The notes under the pieces were generated by a model. The model was given only the letters and a program-made list of their open reading frames with translations. It had not been told where the DNA came from and made no database searches. The position numbers and the translations under genes were made by a program. Shown here piece after piece: positions 42,901-57,900 of a DNA stretch of 64,000 nucleotides. Source of the stretch: Solea solea (Eukaryota > Chordata > Actinopteri > Pleuronectiformes > Soleidae); the NCBI RefSeq assembly GCF_958295425.1, contig NC_081140.1:7943698-8007697 (forward strand), read 5' to 3'. Positions within the stretch are counted from its first letter, which is position 1. Every line of letters begins with the position of its first letter.

Positions 42901-45900
42901 CGTTTAATTGGACTATTGTTCTTGCTATTCCGAGTCCAAGGACTTCAGTTCTTTGAGCTGACAGTTCACAAACCCCGCCGCGCTTGTCTCACTTCTTCTT
43001 TTGTGTACCGACGTTGACAAAATTAGATTTAGTTACATTTTATTTGGACTAACATACTGCATTTGCACATTTTGTCAACACGGTCACATTCTTACTCTCT
43101 GCAGGTTGTTGGCCTCTAAAAAAAAAAGTACTCAGTGCATTGAGTACTTTTTACAGAACGAGCAGATCTGTATTGAGCAAAGAGGAATGTCACCGTAGTC
43201 ACTTTTGTCCACTGTTTCTGACTAATAAATGTTAACTCTTAATTCAGCTTTACTTGACACAGCGCTCAGCTATTTAAGTGAACGAGACCGTGAGCTGATG
43301 AATGACGGAGAGGGAGGAGGCGATAGTGGGTGGGGCAGAGAGTGGACAGGTTTCAGTCACACCTGAGCACTTGAATGAGAGGCGGCTCTTCATCAATTAT
43401 TAGCCTATTATGTCATTGACGTGCACCTGCCTGGTCGTCTGGATGTAGTGTGAATTAAATGCGCTACATGTGAAACAATCACAGTCAAAACAATAACAAA
43501 AGACAGAGTTTAATGACGTTAGGACACGGCGTGGGATCGCGGGATTTGTTGTCTTGTGTCATTCGGTTCCGCTGTGCATCGTCGCTCTTGTTCCAGTTGT
43601 GACAAAAAACACACAATAAACTGAAAAAACAGAAGACAACAGAAGACAACACATTAGCCAACGAGTAGCATGAATTATTTCCTTACTTAAATGGTAGAAA
43701 CGTGGATTTAACAGTGTTGGAAATGTTTTGGAACATTCGTTTCTTGACATTTTAATGCAGACATGTTATCACTTATGTGAAATAGCATGGCTGTCTGGTG
43801 TCTGACCCCTTCTTGGTCATATATAATATTCACAGGACTCACAGTAATTCATTATTTCCTCCTGGTCTTCTCACATCCTATATAAAATAATGCTGTAAAC
43901 GCTTCTCCAGAGCCACAGAATGTATTTCAAGGTTGTTTTTAAAAGCTGAATCCTTAGGGCACAGGACATTTAGTCTGCTCTTCTTCCCCCATTACTGTTA
44001 AAACCTATATACAACTATACGACACACACACCTGAGCACTGCTCAAAATAATTTTTTAATTGGATTGAATTTGTGACATTTGGAAATAAGTTTGCTTGGC
44101 TCGTTTTTATGATCAAAAATAAAACAGAAAACTTTTGGGACTTCTACCAAGGAGAAAACTGTCGTGTACTGTGGCTACAACAGAAAGTAAGAGCAAACCC
44201 AAGACACAGGGATTCTACTAGAGAACAGATTTGCTCCGCTTTTACAAGACCCTGACTACTCAAAATAAAGGTCATCATCCAGCACCAGAGAAATATATGA
44301 GGCTAAATGATATACTAAAAGGCTGCAGAAAGAGCAAACTACCGGCCTCAAGCGCTGATAGTGGGTGACGGAGTTGTGAATGAGATAAAATACTTTTGCA
44401 GTAACTAAAGCACCAAAGTACTCTGTTTTACTAATGACATGGTGTCCGACATCTCAGAGAAAATTCTGGAAATCACTGCTGAGCATCCAACAGTGAAATC
44501 TCTTGTCATACACACAGGAGCACTTGATGTTGTCAAGCTACAATCAGAGGTATTGAAACAGGATTAATATGATCTGCTGAACAAAGTTCGATGTGTGAAT
44601 ACTGAGGTGTTTATCAGTGGACCTCTACCGACAGTTCAGCAAGGAGGAGACGAGAGATTCAGCAGGCTTGTGATTTTATTGACAATTTTAACATTTTTTG
44701 GGAACGCAGACACCTCAACAAGTCAGGAGTACAGCTGTTAAGCTCCAACATCATTTTATACGTCAGTCAACAGCAGCCTCTGCCAAGGACAAGGCACGAG
44801 ATAATCCAAAACAACAGAGAAGACTGCGTTCTGGAGAAGAATTGCTACCGCCTGAGATAAGGACTGACCCTGAAAGACAGCACACCCAGAGAGAGGAGTC
44901 TCAACATGAGGAGTCTCCCCCAGCCCAAACAACCCAACATGAGGAGTCTCCCCCAGCCCAAACAACCCAACATGAGGAGTCTCCCCCAGCCCAAACAACC
45001 CAACAGGAGCAATCAAACAATCCCCCAGCTTGGGAGACTCCCAACTTTCACCCATTTTTTCTCCCCTCACCCGCCCTCCTTGTCCAGCCCCTCCCATTCC
45101 ACCACGCAGGAAAAAAACATCACCCGAAAGTCACCAAGCCCCCCCCCCCCACCTTCTTTGAATCATATCATCTGTGAGTCTGACTGACATGTGCCGGGTC
45201 CAGGCTGTAATACTGATACCAATAATGTTCTCCTCCAGGAAAAGTCAGGGCCATATGGAGTTCAATCTCAATCTCAATCCCTGTGATGATAGGTAACAGA
45301 AGAATGTTTAACTGGTGAGAAATAAAAAGGGTTCAATTAAATCTGCCATTTTAGTATATATCAAGTATAGGATGTCAACATGTGAACTGTTAGTCAGTTA
45401 TCTGCACTGACTTCAACTTTTTTTATCATAACAGGGGATTTTAACATTCACGTAGACAATAACATGGACAGTAATGCTAAAGAACTCCCTGCTCCCTGAC
45501 AAATAAACATTTGCTAGCGTGGCCCTTTATGGTGGAAAGCAAAAAGCAGAGGTGTGTGCCTCGTCCACTTTATCGTTGGCCAAACGGTTCGTCTGGTCGG
45601 GAGCAGAGGTGGAAGTCACAGTGGGATTGGATTCAGTCTGACTCATTCCACTGCAGGACACTAAACATACTCGTCCAGCTTCATAGTAAATATGGGCAAC
45701 AAAGTCCGTCTCTCAAGGTTTGGATCGGCCGCCCAGCGGATGCCTGTGTGCATGTAATGAGGTGGATCGAAGCACAAGCACTGGACCCCGCCATCCCCTG
45801 AGGAGTTTGTAATCCTGGGGAGAAGCTGTTGAGTCAGCTGCGTGGTGGGAGTGGAAGAGGTTTGATGGATTAAACTCTTATCCTCTCTCACCCACTACAT

Positions 45901-48900
45901 GTTTCCTGTGGACACTGCAGCCTGATGCATTACAATTGGCCCTGGAGGAAGTAAGTGGGGGGGGGGGGGAGAAAGAGTTCAAAATAAGAGGCTTAAACTC
46001 GGTCTCTGTTTAAAGACCGCAAAACTGTAGAATACTTAAGTTAAAACAATACGTTATCAACATTGCTGTATTTGTCTTTTCCATTCAAAGACATTCATGC
46101 AAAGTAATAGAGGCTTTGAGTTTAGCTCTTTCAGCTTTGTTTGTAACCTGCAGGCTGTATATGGCCATATACAGTCATTGTGTGCATTACTGAAAGTATT
46201 CGATGTGTATAAATCTTATTCCCCAAAACAGCCTGCAGTCACCTGAGGACAAACAACACAATTTTAGACCCTGGCTGCACAATTTGTCTTCCTTCCATTC
46301 AGCTGTTAGTGCATGGATAAGGTCAGCCAGTGAGGTTTGGTGAGCGAGCGTCACCTGCAGTGACTGTTCACATCCACCCTGTAGGTGCTGGATGGGCTTG
46401 CATCACATCACAACATTAGGTTTCTCCTTAACTGGAACAAAGGCAGAGGAAAACAGCCCCAGAGAACGCATACATACAGTAAGTGCATGGGTACATACTG
46501 TACCTTCAGCAATAAGGAGTGTTTGCTTGTTTTGGCATAACTGCATATTTGACAACTGGAATGCCTGAAACATATAGTGCTCATTAGGCTATAGTTAACA
46601 CTTGTGTCCACTTCAGTGAATCCCCCCCCCCACCACCACCCAACCCTGCCTCTTAACTCTGTGTCCTCCTCCTCCTCTGCAAACACACTGTTACCTGAAC
46701 CTGCTATTCCCAACCCTCGGTCCAGCCCCACATGAAAGAAAGACATTGTTTTAAAAAAAAAGAAAGGGGGAAAACTAACCTGGGCTTGTGAAACCTCTCA
46801 CAAAGAAGAGAAGAGACTCTTTGTATAATCCACTGAGCTCTGTATTTTTATTTTTTTTTGTCCCTTCCTGAGTGTTTCCTCCAAAACCGGCACATCAGAA
46901 AATGAGGTTTCCTTCTGTGGTCCCTTTGTTTGTGAGCCATAATGAAGGGAGGTAAAGCATAAACACACACACCGTATAGGAAATAATGTAATGAAGCCAA
47001 TTTCCTGATCGTGAGAGTCGGGGCAGTGGCTTGATTTTTTTCTGGGTCTCCAACTGTGTTTCCTCCACTCTGTTTAAAGCTGTAGTGCAATGTCCGTTAG
47101 ATTCAAACCACTGTCGCGAGAGTTCACACAATGCACATATAGCCTATCAGCGGCACACGGCTCTCTCTGTGTTGATCAGTGTAGCTGTGTTTAGTGCTCG
47201 TGTCAGCCGGCCACATTCTGCACACAGGAAGTGACTTGTTTTATGGCGGAGGCAACAGCAACATTGAGCAAGTAAAGTGAGACTAACTAAAAAAAAAAAC
47301 AAATTGACAAACTAATTGAAAAACTAATTGACAAAAGCTAATTTCTGCATATTGTAGTGACCCATTTACAGCTGTTTACAACACTTACACATACATCTTA
47401 ACTACAAGGTCGGAGAAAGTTGACCAATCTGTGGGTCCCGACCCAGTCTTTTTCTGCTGCTTTACTTAATAAACTAAAACAGATATGGTGTGAATGGTGA
47501 TGACGTGGGGCGACAGCGGTAGAGTGAGTTGTCTCTTAACTTGAAAAGTTGTGGGTTTGATTCTGCTCGATGTGTTGCCTTGGGCAAGACACTAAAGCCC
47601 ATGACAGATGAGTGATAGAAAATGTGCTGCACATAGATTTGCTGTATGAAAGTGTAAGCGAATGGGTGTGATGGCAAAACTGTAGTGTAAAGCAGCTTTG
47701 AGTGGTCATCAACACTGGAAAAGCGCTCATTTCCCATCGTGGATATTATACTGTATATTTTTGTTTGAGTTGTGAAGGCAGCTCTGTCCCCTCTGATTTC
47801 ACCTTGTTCATATCTGCATATTTATGAGTGACTGCAGCACCAACAATTCCCCCAACGTATAAGGTGACACAGGTAAGGATATTGAGGCAGGCGTATTTGT
47901 TGACTTTGCACAATGCCTTTAAGATATTCAAAGAAAAACATAGTTTGAAAACCAAAGAATGTTTGTTGAGCAGTTATGACAAGAGTTCAGTATATGGAGT
48001 ACTGTGTGCCTCGCTGCAGTGTGAAGCACACCCAGAAGGGCCTGAAAATGTAAACATTTTGAAAAGCTATCCTTGGTAACGGTTGCTAAGTGCAGTGACT
48101 AAATCTGAAGAGATGCTTATCTGTCAGTCAAATGTCCTCATAGTTCAGAGACTTTAGTGCAGGGGTGTCAAACTCATTTTAGTTCAAGGGTCACACGGAC
48201 CGCAATTTTATCTCAAGTGGGCCGGACCAGTAAAACAATAGCATAATAACCTAGAAACAACAAGAACTCCAAATGTTTCCTTTTGTTTTACATTTGATGA
48301 AGTATCTTTTTACAAAACACATTATGAACAACCCGAAGTGCAATTTCAACAATACTATGCCCCAAGTTTACTTGATCAACATGGATCTGCAAAGGCCCAA
48401 AACATTTGGTCACAGGTATCTGGAACAGAAAAATATACATTAGTATATAACATTATTTCTCATCACAATGTGAAATTTTCACAAATTCATTAAACCTGCA
48501 GGCCGGTTCAGACCCTCAGGTGGGCTGGATCAGGCCCACGGACCGTATGTTTGACAAACCTGAATAAGTGATTAGATTTTTACAGCACATGATGATCAGC
48601 CAGCACTCTTAATCATATTGTTTATATCATAAAATTGTTAATTAAACTGTGCCATTCAGTCAATGGCTGTGCCATCTAATGCATATTTGAAAAAAGCCTT
48701 TTCATTCTTTATCATATATATGCATATGTCGCACAATAGAAACAATAACTCCTGCCAAATGTGTGTAATGACACGGGATATTTGTATAGCTACATACTGC
48801 TTGCAGCAATGTGACGCTAAAGAAACTGGACAGCATGCGGGTGGCATTATGCACTTTAAAACCTGCCTTTCCTTGTTGACATTGGCTGAAATGTTACACA

Positions 48901-51900
48901 GGCATGTCCTACACGACGGGATACTTTCTCTGCCCGCCTGGGAGGGACAAACGTTGGCTGCCTGCCACGCCAAGTAAACCTAATCACACTCTCGTGGGCT
49001 TGGCTTGAGGATTTTACAGCAGATGAAAGTATCTTGGCCTCTTTGGCTTCAGACGGGCAAGTCTGCAATGTATTTTGTACCAATCGTGTTGACAGGTAGA
49101 AATAAAGTGCAATGAAGGTTCAGCGAGTTCATTTTATCATGATATATTGCATATTGACATAAATTATGGACTAATGCCAGCACCACCACATTTAATGGAT
49201 TTTCACGCACACACTGAGAGAGATAGAGAGAGAGAGAGGCAGAGAGAGAGAGACTTTTTGAATACTGAACCGAATGTGACGACACTGAAGATAAAACATT
49301 AAAGAACAATGGAAGGTAACAGTTTACAACCTCTTCCGCTTATTCCTGATAATGCCTAAAAACAGCTGGCGATGACATTACCGAAAATAATCACAAAGAC
49401 ATACAGGGGATACTGAGCTGAGGTGAAATGACACACGGGGAAGTCTTTTCTATAATTACCTCTGCCAAGTAGATTCTGTTTTCACCTATCTCTGCAGGAT
49501 ACAGGTAGAGTGGTGAGGTGTGGACCAAGGACTTGACTGAACTTGACTGAAGTTCTAGTTATAATTGTCACTGTTTTTCAACTCCTGGGAACCAGATAGC
49601 AAAGTTTTCACACACTTGATTTAACTTTTATTGATGCTTTGACCCAAGATTATTATTATTTTTTCCTTCTTGTTCTAACTGGGCATTAAAAAAACGGACC
49701 AAAGGAAACCTAATTCAAACCAATAACCCATATTTCAATCTTAAATCGTGTCATTGTGTTTTATTCCAGAAAAGACAGTCGCAGCATGCCGGTCAGCGTC
49801 TGCAAAATTTAAAACATCATTTAGATGAATTCATGCATTTGGCTGCACTCAGGTCCTGCCCTCCACTCAAGTAAATAACTCCATCTTAATAAGCGGTGAA
49901 AGCTCCCCCTGTCTGTCTCTGCCTCTGTGCGCTGGGTGTGGTCAGCACTGGCAGGATGTCCAGACATAAACAAAGGACAAACTCAGACTGGACAGAGAGA
50001 CGGGCTGGACTGGACGAATGGTCAGACAAAGCAAACAAACAACAAATCAGTCTAATGCTATCTCCTCATTACCGGCTTGCACTTATGAAGAACAATACGT
50101 TTCCAGCATTTCGTTCTCCTCCAGCCCTATTCACTACACTTCTTACTCATTCACTCAGTCACTCATACTGCTCTTGTGCATCACTTAAGCTCACTTTCGA
50201 CTCATTTATCTCTCTTTCTGTAAATGAGCTAAATTCTGCACGCTTAATGCCTTCACTCATGTAATGGTACACATCCTTCTTTTCCAATTAGTCCCTGCTA
50301 ATGCCTGATTTAACACTGATCATGTACTTTTAGCGGGCCGGGACAAACGGTCATAGTAATGGAGGCACTGTACATAGTCCTAAATGTGCTCTAATTTCAC
50401 TAATATCCACTCTGCCTTCAAAAAGACCCAATTAACCCTAATTCTTAATCAGCTCAGCTTATTTCAGAAGACAGCATCGTTGAATTTGGTGGTTTTCTGT
50501 TGCTGATTAGCAACACATACATCAATTAATTTACTGTAAATAGAATGATTAATTTTAATTGGGGGTAAGTTGGCCTGAAGGACCTGCAGTCTCTCCTGAT
50601 TTATGCAGCACCATGAATCATTTCAGCACAAGCAGGTTAGACACTCTACTACAACTATGCTTATCATTAGGGATGTCCCGATACTACTTTTTCACTTCTG
50701 ATACGATACCGATATTGCAGTCTTAAGTATTGGCTGATACAGATAATGATCCGATACGATATCAGCACGAATCATACATACTTTAATTACTTATTTTGTA
50801 GTCTGGAATGTTAGAATAGGCTTGATCAAGTGATATTACCTAAACAGAGTACAATAGTCAGCAACAGTAGGTATGAGAAAAACTGTGGGTTACATAAATT
50901 TTAACCTTCAATATAAGAATATTGGATTTTTTGCCATGTTAATTTCATACAGTCTATGGTTAATTTCATCAGGAGGAAAGTACCAAGTGCTAATGGGGGT
51001 GTCTTCAGAGAACACCCCCCTTGTTTTCACTATTTTGGATTAGCCCAACCCCCACAGGGTGAGTGACTCGTCCCGCAGGTAAACCCAGAGCCCGGCCCCG
51101 CAGACTTTAGAGGCAGTCCGATATAATGCAATACTTGTTTTTTGACTGATATCGGACCAATATCCGATATCAATATCGGATCGGGACATCCCTACTTATC
51201 ATGTACAATATAATCGGAAAAAAAGTGTTTTATCTGCAGTAACTTGCTCTGCAACATCATGTCATTGGTTAGCTGATGCCACCATACCACCATACTCACA
51301 ACCAGAATGCTTTTTTGTCTTTTTCTCTACGGAGCTCCCCCTACAGTTTTACATTATTTTTACGACACCATGGTAAACATCCATCCATGTGTCCCCTCGC
51401 TCGGTCAGAGAGTCGTTTTTCTTTCCTTCATTTTCACCGGCTCATGCTATGATGAGCATGAGCTATTGCTGCCTTGATCTTACTGTATACAGGAGTTGGT
51501 ACCTGGCTTGGTAAATGACTCTGGGGTTGTTAAATTAGGGTTCAAAACCTGCATAGTACTGCAGGTATGATGACGCAATGCAAAACTGAGCATTAGCAAC
51601 ACTTGTGCATTTCGCATCCATGCCAACAGGAAAACAGACCATGGGAGTTAAGCATTTAATCTTATCTATGTGCCAGTTTCAGTGGCGATTGCTCTAAGAC
51701 ATTCAGCTTCCTCTAAAATGTTGTCAAATATGTGCTGTGTTGTGTTTACATTTCAATACTAAACGTGTCACTAGTTTGTTCAGAATCAGCTGTTTATCAC
51801 GGCTCGTCTCACATGATTTTCGTATTCCCGTAGCAGCATGAGAACCACTGTGCTTGTCTCATGAATGTGGTAGAGCAGCGTATTTATAAACAGGGTCTAT

Positions 51901-54900
51901 CAGTTCTGACGGTACACAAAATAACGCCACTGCTGGACCAGCCACCAAAACAAGAGCCTCGAATAACAGCACACAGAGACGGGGTGTGACACCACATTAA
52001 TACTCTGTTTACTCAGCTAACGTTTGTTCCCTGACATCATGTGAGGCTGAATGTTTCATATTAGACTTTTAACAATAAGCAGATCACAGTGAAGCTCAGG
52101 CAGAACTGTTTTGTTGTTAGGGAAATTAAAGCGTTGGCCTGATGATTGTGCTATGTGTTGGAAAGTCAAGGGATTCATAATGTCAATACAATTCATCCCT
52201 AGGGCGGGCGTGATGGGTGTCTAACCAAAATCACCTTTTTTTTTTACATTACCCCAATCCAAGTAATAGCTCATAAGCTTTTTCCCAAAGTGAGGAACAT
52301 TTGACACATTTTCATGTAATCCAAAAGTCTGGTGTGGCTAAAAACAACTTTACATATTTTGAGAAGGAGGCTTTTGCTTGATAACAGGACGGGTATTGTT
52401 GTGAGACATGCAACTCTGCCATTCCCTCCCTGTGTCTTTGCCAGGCTTCACATGGAATATGAGATGTTTACTTGTTGGCTCAGATTCTCAGACTTCTGCT
52501 GAGATTTCACACACACTAAGCCTACGGGGGAGTCATTAGGTAAACTGATACAACCAGCCCTGATGCAATCTGCTTAATGAGTGTCCTAAACACATGAAGT
52601 TTGATCCACTAACTCCTTCTTTTCTTTACACTGAACTTAAAGTGAGGGTGAGCGAGAATGTGGAGAAAGAGGAGGCCTCTCGAGTCGATCCATTGGAGCG
52701 AATCTTGTGCTGACATACAGTCAAAGATATGTTTTATTGTTAATTATTGTTTTTGTGAGCAGTGTAACTGCTGCGTCCTTCACCTGAAAACAGGCTCTGT
52801 CAAGCAATACTATCAGACGTGGGCATGCCACCAGGCAAGAAACTTGTGTTTTTAAGTATTAAGTTTATATATACAATGCAGTGTCATGTACTGAATCATG
52901 TTTTTTTCATTCAAGGAAAAGTAACATATTAAGTCTGAGATAAACTTGAAGATGAGCAAAGGCAGACTCTTATTGCTGTGTGTACACTGTCCGTAACACT
53001 CACTCACTCACTCACTCACGTTCCTCCCTGGTTTCATCAGGCTCATTTAAAACACTTAGAGTTTAGAGCACTGCCAGGGCCCAGTGATGAGAGAGAAGGC
53101 TGTCTGTTTAATGCTGTGTGGCGGCTGCCTGGTCTCCCCACTCTCTCATCCCAGCCCACAGGAAACTCTTTCCAGCCTGATAAGGAACAGAATGTGATGC
53201 CCGAGGAGCCGAGAACATGCTGATATTTTTCCCAGTTAACTCTGACCTTAACTACAATTATAAGGAAGAGGAAATGATATGGCCTAATTTGCCTTCTTTC
53301 CTCGACTTCATATTTCTACGCCTCGAGCTTTGTGCTATCTTGCTTTTAAGCAGCGGGATAACCCACTTCATTTTATTTAACCCACATTTTAAATTGCTGA
53401 GTAGAGCCTAATTATTTTAGGGATCAAAGCCTTTATGATACAATTCATATTGTGCATTTTTTGTGAATCCCTTAACCATTAACCAGCTCCTGACTGCGTC
53501 AATGAAAGAAGGATGAAACATGTATTCATGTGATTGAGTCCTTGTTTACATGTCAGTCGTTAGGCTATGTTTGAAAATGGATGTTTTCCTCCTTTAGTTA
53601 AGCGGGAAGGAATTGGGCTTGTAACCAGAAGGTTGCTGGTTCAATCATGGGACAGGCCAATGGCTGTGGTGCCCATGAGGAGCAGATAAATGTTGTCCAC
53701 TAGTCCTACGCCTGGCTTGTGTGTGTAGATCTTCACACCAAGGTTATTATAGTTAACGAAATAATGAAAAACCTAAATGGAAAAAACAGAAATAACTGAA
53801 ATAAAACTAAAAACTAGAGTGAAATGTGCTTAGTTTTCGTCTTTGTAAATTTATTTCATACATAAGCCTTTTGGGTTCATATGAAATGCATTGATTGTTT
53901 TCTCTTTTATGCACATTTTGCACTTCAGGTTACTTTCTTGAGACTTTTTTATTTGATTCAGGGATGGTTGTTCATCTGTCCTAAGACATTTTTAAAATGG
54001 CATCTTTTGCTGGGTTTTTATGACACAATAGACCATAACACCATGACCTTTCGAAAACGAAAACAAAACTAAGCATTTACAAGAAACAAAAAGTAATAAA
54101 AACTAGCAAACCCACTCTAAAAACTAATGAAAACTAACTCATTTTAAAACAAAAACTAAAAACTATTATAACCTTGCTTCATCCACATAAAAACACATAC
54201 CCCATTATTATAAGCATGGTTATGTCCAGCAAGCAATGGTAACAGACAGGTGTGACTACACATCTTGCTTCATGTAAACAAATGTGATGACATCGCACGT
54301 TGACGTTGAACAGAGAGCGGCGGACACACCGCAGTGTGATGTTCCGAGCCAAAACCTCTGTTTTCCGCTGTCTACCCCTCGTACATACTGTGAGTGGAGG
54401 AAAATCTTCACCCTGACAGTAGTTTTCCTAAATGTGCATTTTCAGTGGACCAGCGCTGAGTCACAGTTTCTGTGATGTTGCTGCTTCCTTATATGGAATG
54501 TGTAATGACGTTAGGGCTGATCTTGGCTACTGTGATCACGCTGGCTCAGGCTATGCTGTAGCTCTGCAGATGGATTGTCCGCTGTGTGCCAGGACATTGA
54601 CTTAAACAAGGCCAGACATGGCTTCTGATAATATTGGAGCATATGGAGGTGTCCCTATAAATAGTCCAGGTGATTTGGACTCAGCAGCAGACACATGGAC
54701 TTCCTCTGAGACTTTGAGCCACAGTCACTGTACAAGTTGGATGGGACTTGATAAATAAGGGAGATGTGATCTGTTGATTTCTGACGTGATGTTGACCAGC
54801 TGCCAGGCAGCAACTCAGCATTAAGCTGGTCGCTGCCTCAGACAGTACATGCATGTGTGTGTAAGTGTGTGTGTGTGTGTGTGTCCTTGCTAGGCACACT

Positions 54901-57900
54901 CTGTTGAGCTCCATCCATCATTATATAGCAGACCCAAATTGTTGCCAATATCGCTGTCCGCTCTTTCAGTCCATTTCTTCTCCGTCCAATAGATCTATCA
55001 TATAGTGTGAAGATTGATATCGTCCATATCCACATAATATACAGCAGACTCTGCCTCAGCCGCAGTCGTGCAACTCAAGTGGGTATTTTTGTGAGAGTGT
55101 CACAGATTTGTCCTCCTGACCGGAAATCAGGTGACATCAGGATGTGATGAAGCAGATTCCTTAAGGGCGTTCACTTACGGCTTGCAGATCTAATCTCATT
55201 ATTTCAGCATTTGGACATATCTGCAGAATTGCAGACTGTTCTTTGCTGTGTATATCTCGGATAAAGCTATAGTGACAACTTAGAGTTAGGGATTTTTCTT
55301 GCAGCAGCTCTGCGTAGGCAGAGGCAGGGTCAGTGGGTGCACTGCATGCACTCACTGAGCTGGAAATTACTGTTGTGGGTGAATTCAATGTGCAAGTCTT
55401 TGCTGCTGTATTTTTTTTGTAAATGTAGTTGTGCTTCTTTTACAAAGCTCTGATGTATGCATTGCATTTATTTCTGCTTTGTAACCTCTGCTGCTGTGCC
55501 GTATGCTTGCAGGCGTGCTGCAGGTCAACGGGATGCGTGTATACACATCTGGGGAAATGGAGGCAGTCAATGGCACAGATGCTCGTCTCAAGTGCACATT
55601 CGAGAGCTCCTCTCCGATTAATATCAACTCCATTGTCATCACGTGGACCTTTAGACCTCTCAAACCAGGACGAGAGGAGTCGGTAAGTGTGTGTGTGTGT
55701 GTGTGTGTGTGTCTCTGGGAGAAAGTGATCAAACCTCAAACTTTGTCAGTGTGTCAGGGATCATCCACCCCCTCAAAAACGGAGGAGAGAGGAGGTGATG
55801 AGTCATCTGGCTCCCTATGGAGAAGCTAAGACAGCATATGTCTCAGTGTGTGTGTCTGTACCTCTGTGTGTGTGCACATACTGCGAATAGAGAGAAGAAA
55901 TAATCAGCCATTTCTCTCTGAGAACAATATATCATTCCTCAGCTTTCTGCTTTTCGTTTGGTGACTTTCTGTCTGTGACAATCCAACAATAATCTGTCTC
56001 ACTGTTGCTACAACCCCCTATTCTTCAAACTCCACGATAGGTGTTCCACTTCCAGCAGCGAGCCTATCCGCCTACAGACGGCATTTTCAAGAAGCGCATT
56101 GTTTGGGCCGGTGACATCATGGGCAACGACGCCTCTATTATAATTCGCGAGGTCAAGTACACCTACAACGGCACTTACATCTGCCAGGTCAAGAATCCGC
56201 CAGACGTTCACGGCCCGGTGGGAGAGATTCGACTCCGTGTTGTCGCTACAGGTCAGAAGATTCATTTATAGACATATAACCTTCCTTTCTCCCCCCCGTC
56301 TCTCCTCGGATGCAGCATTTTTTGTTTTTGGGGCACTTTACAAAGGAAGGACTAAGTGACTTTTACTTCACTTAACTGAGCCACTTGGTGAAATTAAGCT
56401 GATGAGCATTGTCCCAGGAATAGAGGAATTTGCATCTCTGGCAAAAATGAAGTGGGCGAAGAAGAAATTAACCTGATTTGATTAAACACATTAAGAATGG
56501 GGTACGTTTATTATTATTTAAGCACTAATAAATAAACGGCGATTAACTTAGAAACATGCAAACCAGTCAGTTTTGATTATAAATATATATGTAAAAGCTG
56601 AAAACTGGTATTAATATTAATATGAATAGTAGTAAAACTGGACATTATAGCTGATTACGGATATTTGTTTGGGACTTCATTGCAATCCCTGCAGTGTTTC
56701 AGGCTGGGTTAAAACGATTGACCATGTACAGTAAAATAGCTCTGAGCAGTAAAAGCTCCTTTGTTTTGTCAGGTAAACACACTCAGTCTGGTTCTCGTTT
56801 GTTTCCTTCTCGCCTACAGCGTCTTTCTCTGAAATTCTACGCCTGGTTTTGATCATCGCGAGCAGCATCGCCGGCGTGATCATCCTCCTCGTCATCGTCG
56901 TGTCTTGCAGGAGGTGCAAGAAAAGGAGACAGAGACACCTGGAAGGGAGCGAGGAAGCGCCTCGCAAAGAGAGAAAAGACCCCACTGCGTGGTAAGACCA
57001 AGAGACAGGCAGAGGGGAAAGGAGAGGGGGATAACTCTGTCTAACTCTGGGGATTGGGGCATGTGGTGCTCTTTCTTGGGGCCTGGGGCACTTTTCCTTC
57101 TGGACACTTCACTTCTGCGCTCCTCTCCATCCACAGTCCGGTCACAGTCGCAAACCTGGACCAATATATGGGCAGCTGTCACTAAGCAGAAATAAAATGA
57201 GAATGTGCCTTTGTGTAGAAAGCTGTAGGTGCTGAAGTCTTTTATATATTTTATATCACTGTACATGTGCCTTTTATTTCTTGAACCTCTTTTATCAGTT
57301 TATTTGTACTTGTTCCAGACACAGTTCCTGTTTAGAGTCAATGTTTTGCTGATGTAGATGGAGAACAATGGTGTATCCCCGCTGTTTACTCCCCAACTAA
57401 TACATTATCACTCCCACTGCATACGTATGCAGTGCAGCCCCAATGCATGATACATTGTTTCAACAAGCATTACAGGCTCTGAAGGATAAATGAGCGCCTC
57501 AATGACCACATGATGGGAAACATGATGAAACCCCATTCAAAGATTTGCAACGTTCCTATTTCCATTTCATTTCACTGCTGAGGTTCTATTGCTTTGTATT
57601 TCTGACACGCTGTGGTGTTATGAGACTGATTTATCTCGACTGCTGCAGCAGTCATCAAAATGTGTTAGAGTAACCATGACCTGATGATGAGCACTTGTTG
57701 GAAACAGACATTTCATACTCAAATAGAATTAGATCAGCACTTTTTATTTTGTGTTTTATTTGTATTGTATTTTTTCATTGAAGTGGCTGATTGTTGTTTT
57801 TTTTTGTTGTCTCATAGCCCATTGTCTGTTTTGAACAATGAGCTATTTGGTCATGTTTTCCTGGGCATGTGGTTCTGCTTTGCTTCTCACTTGGGTTTTC

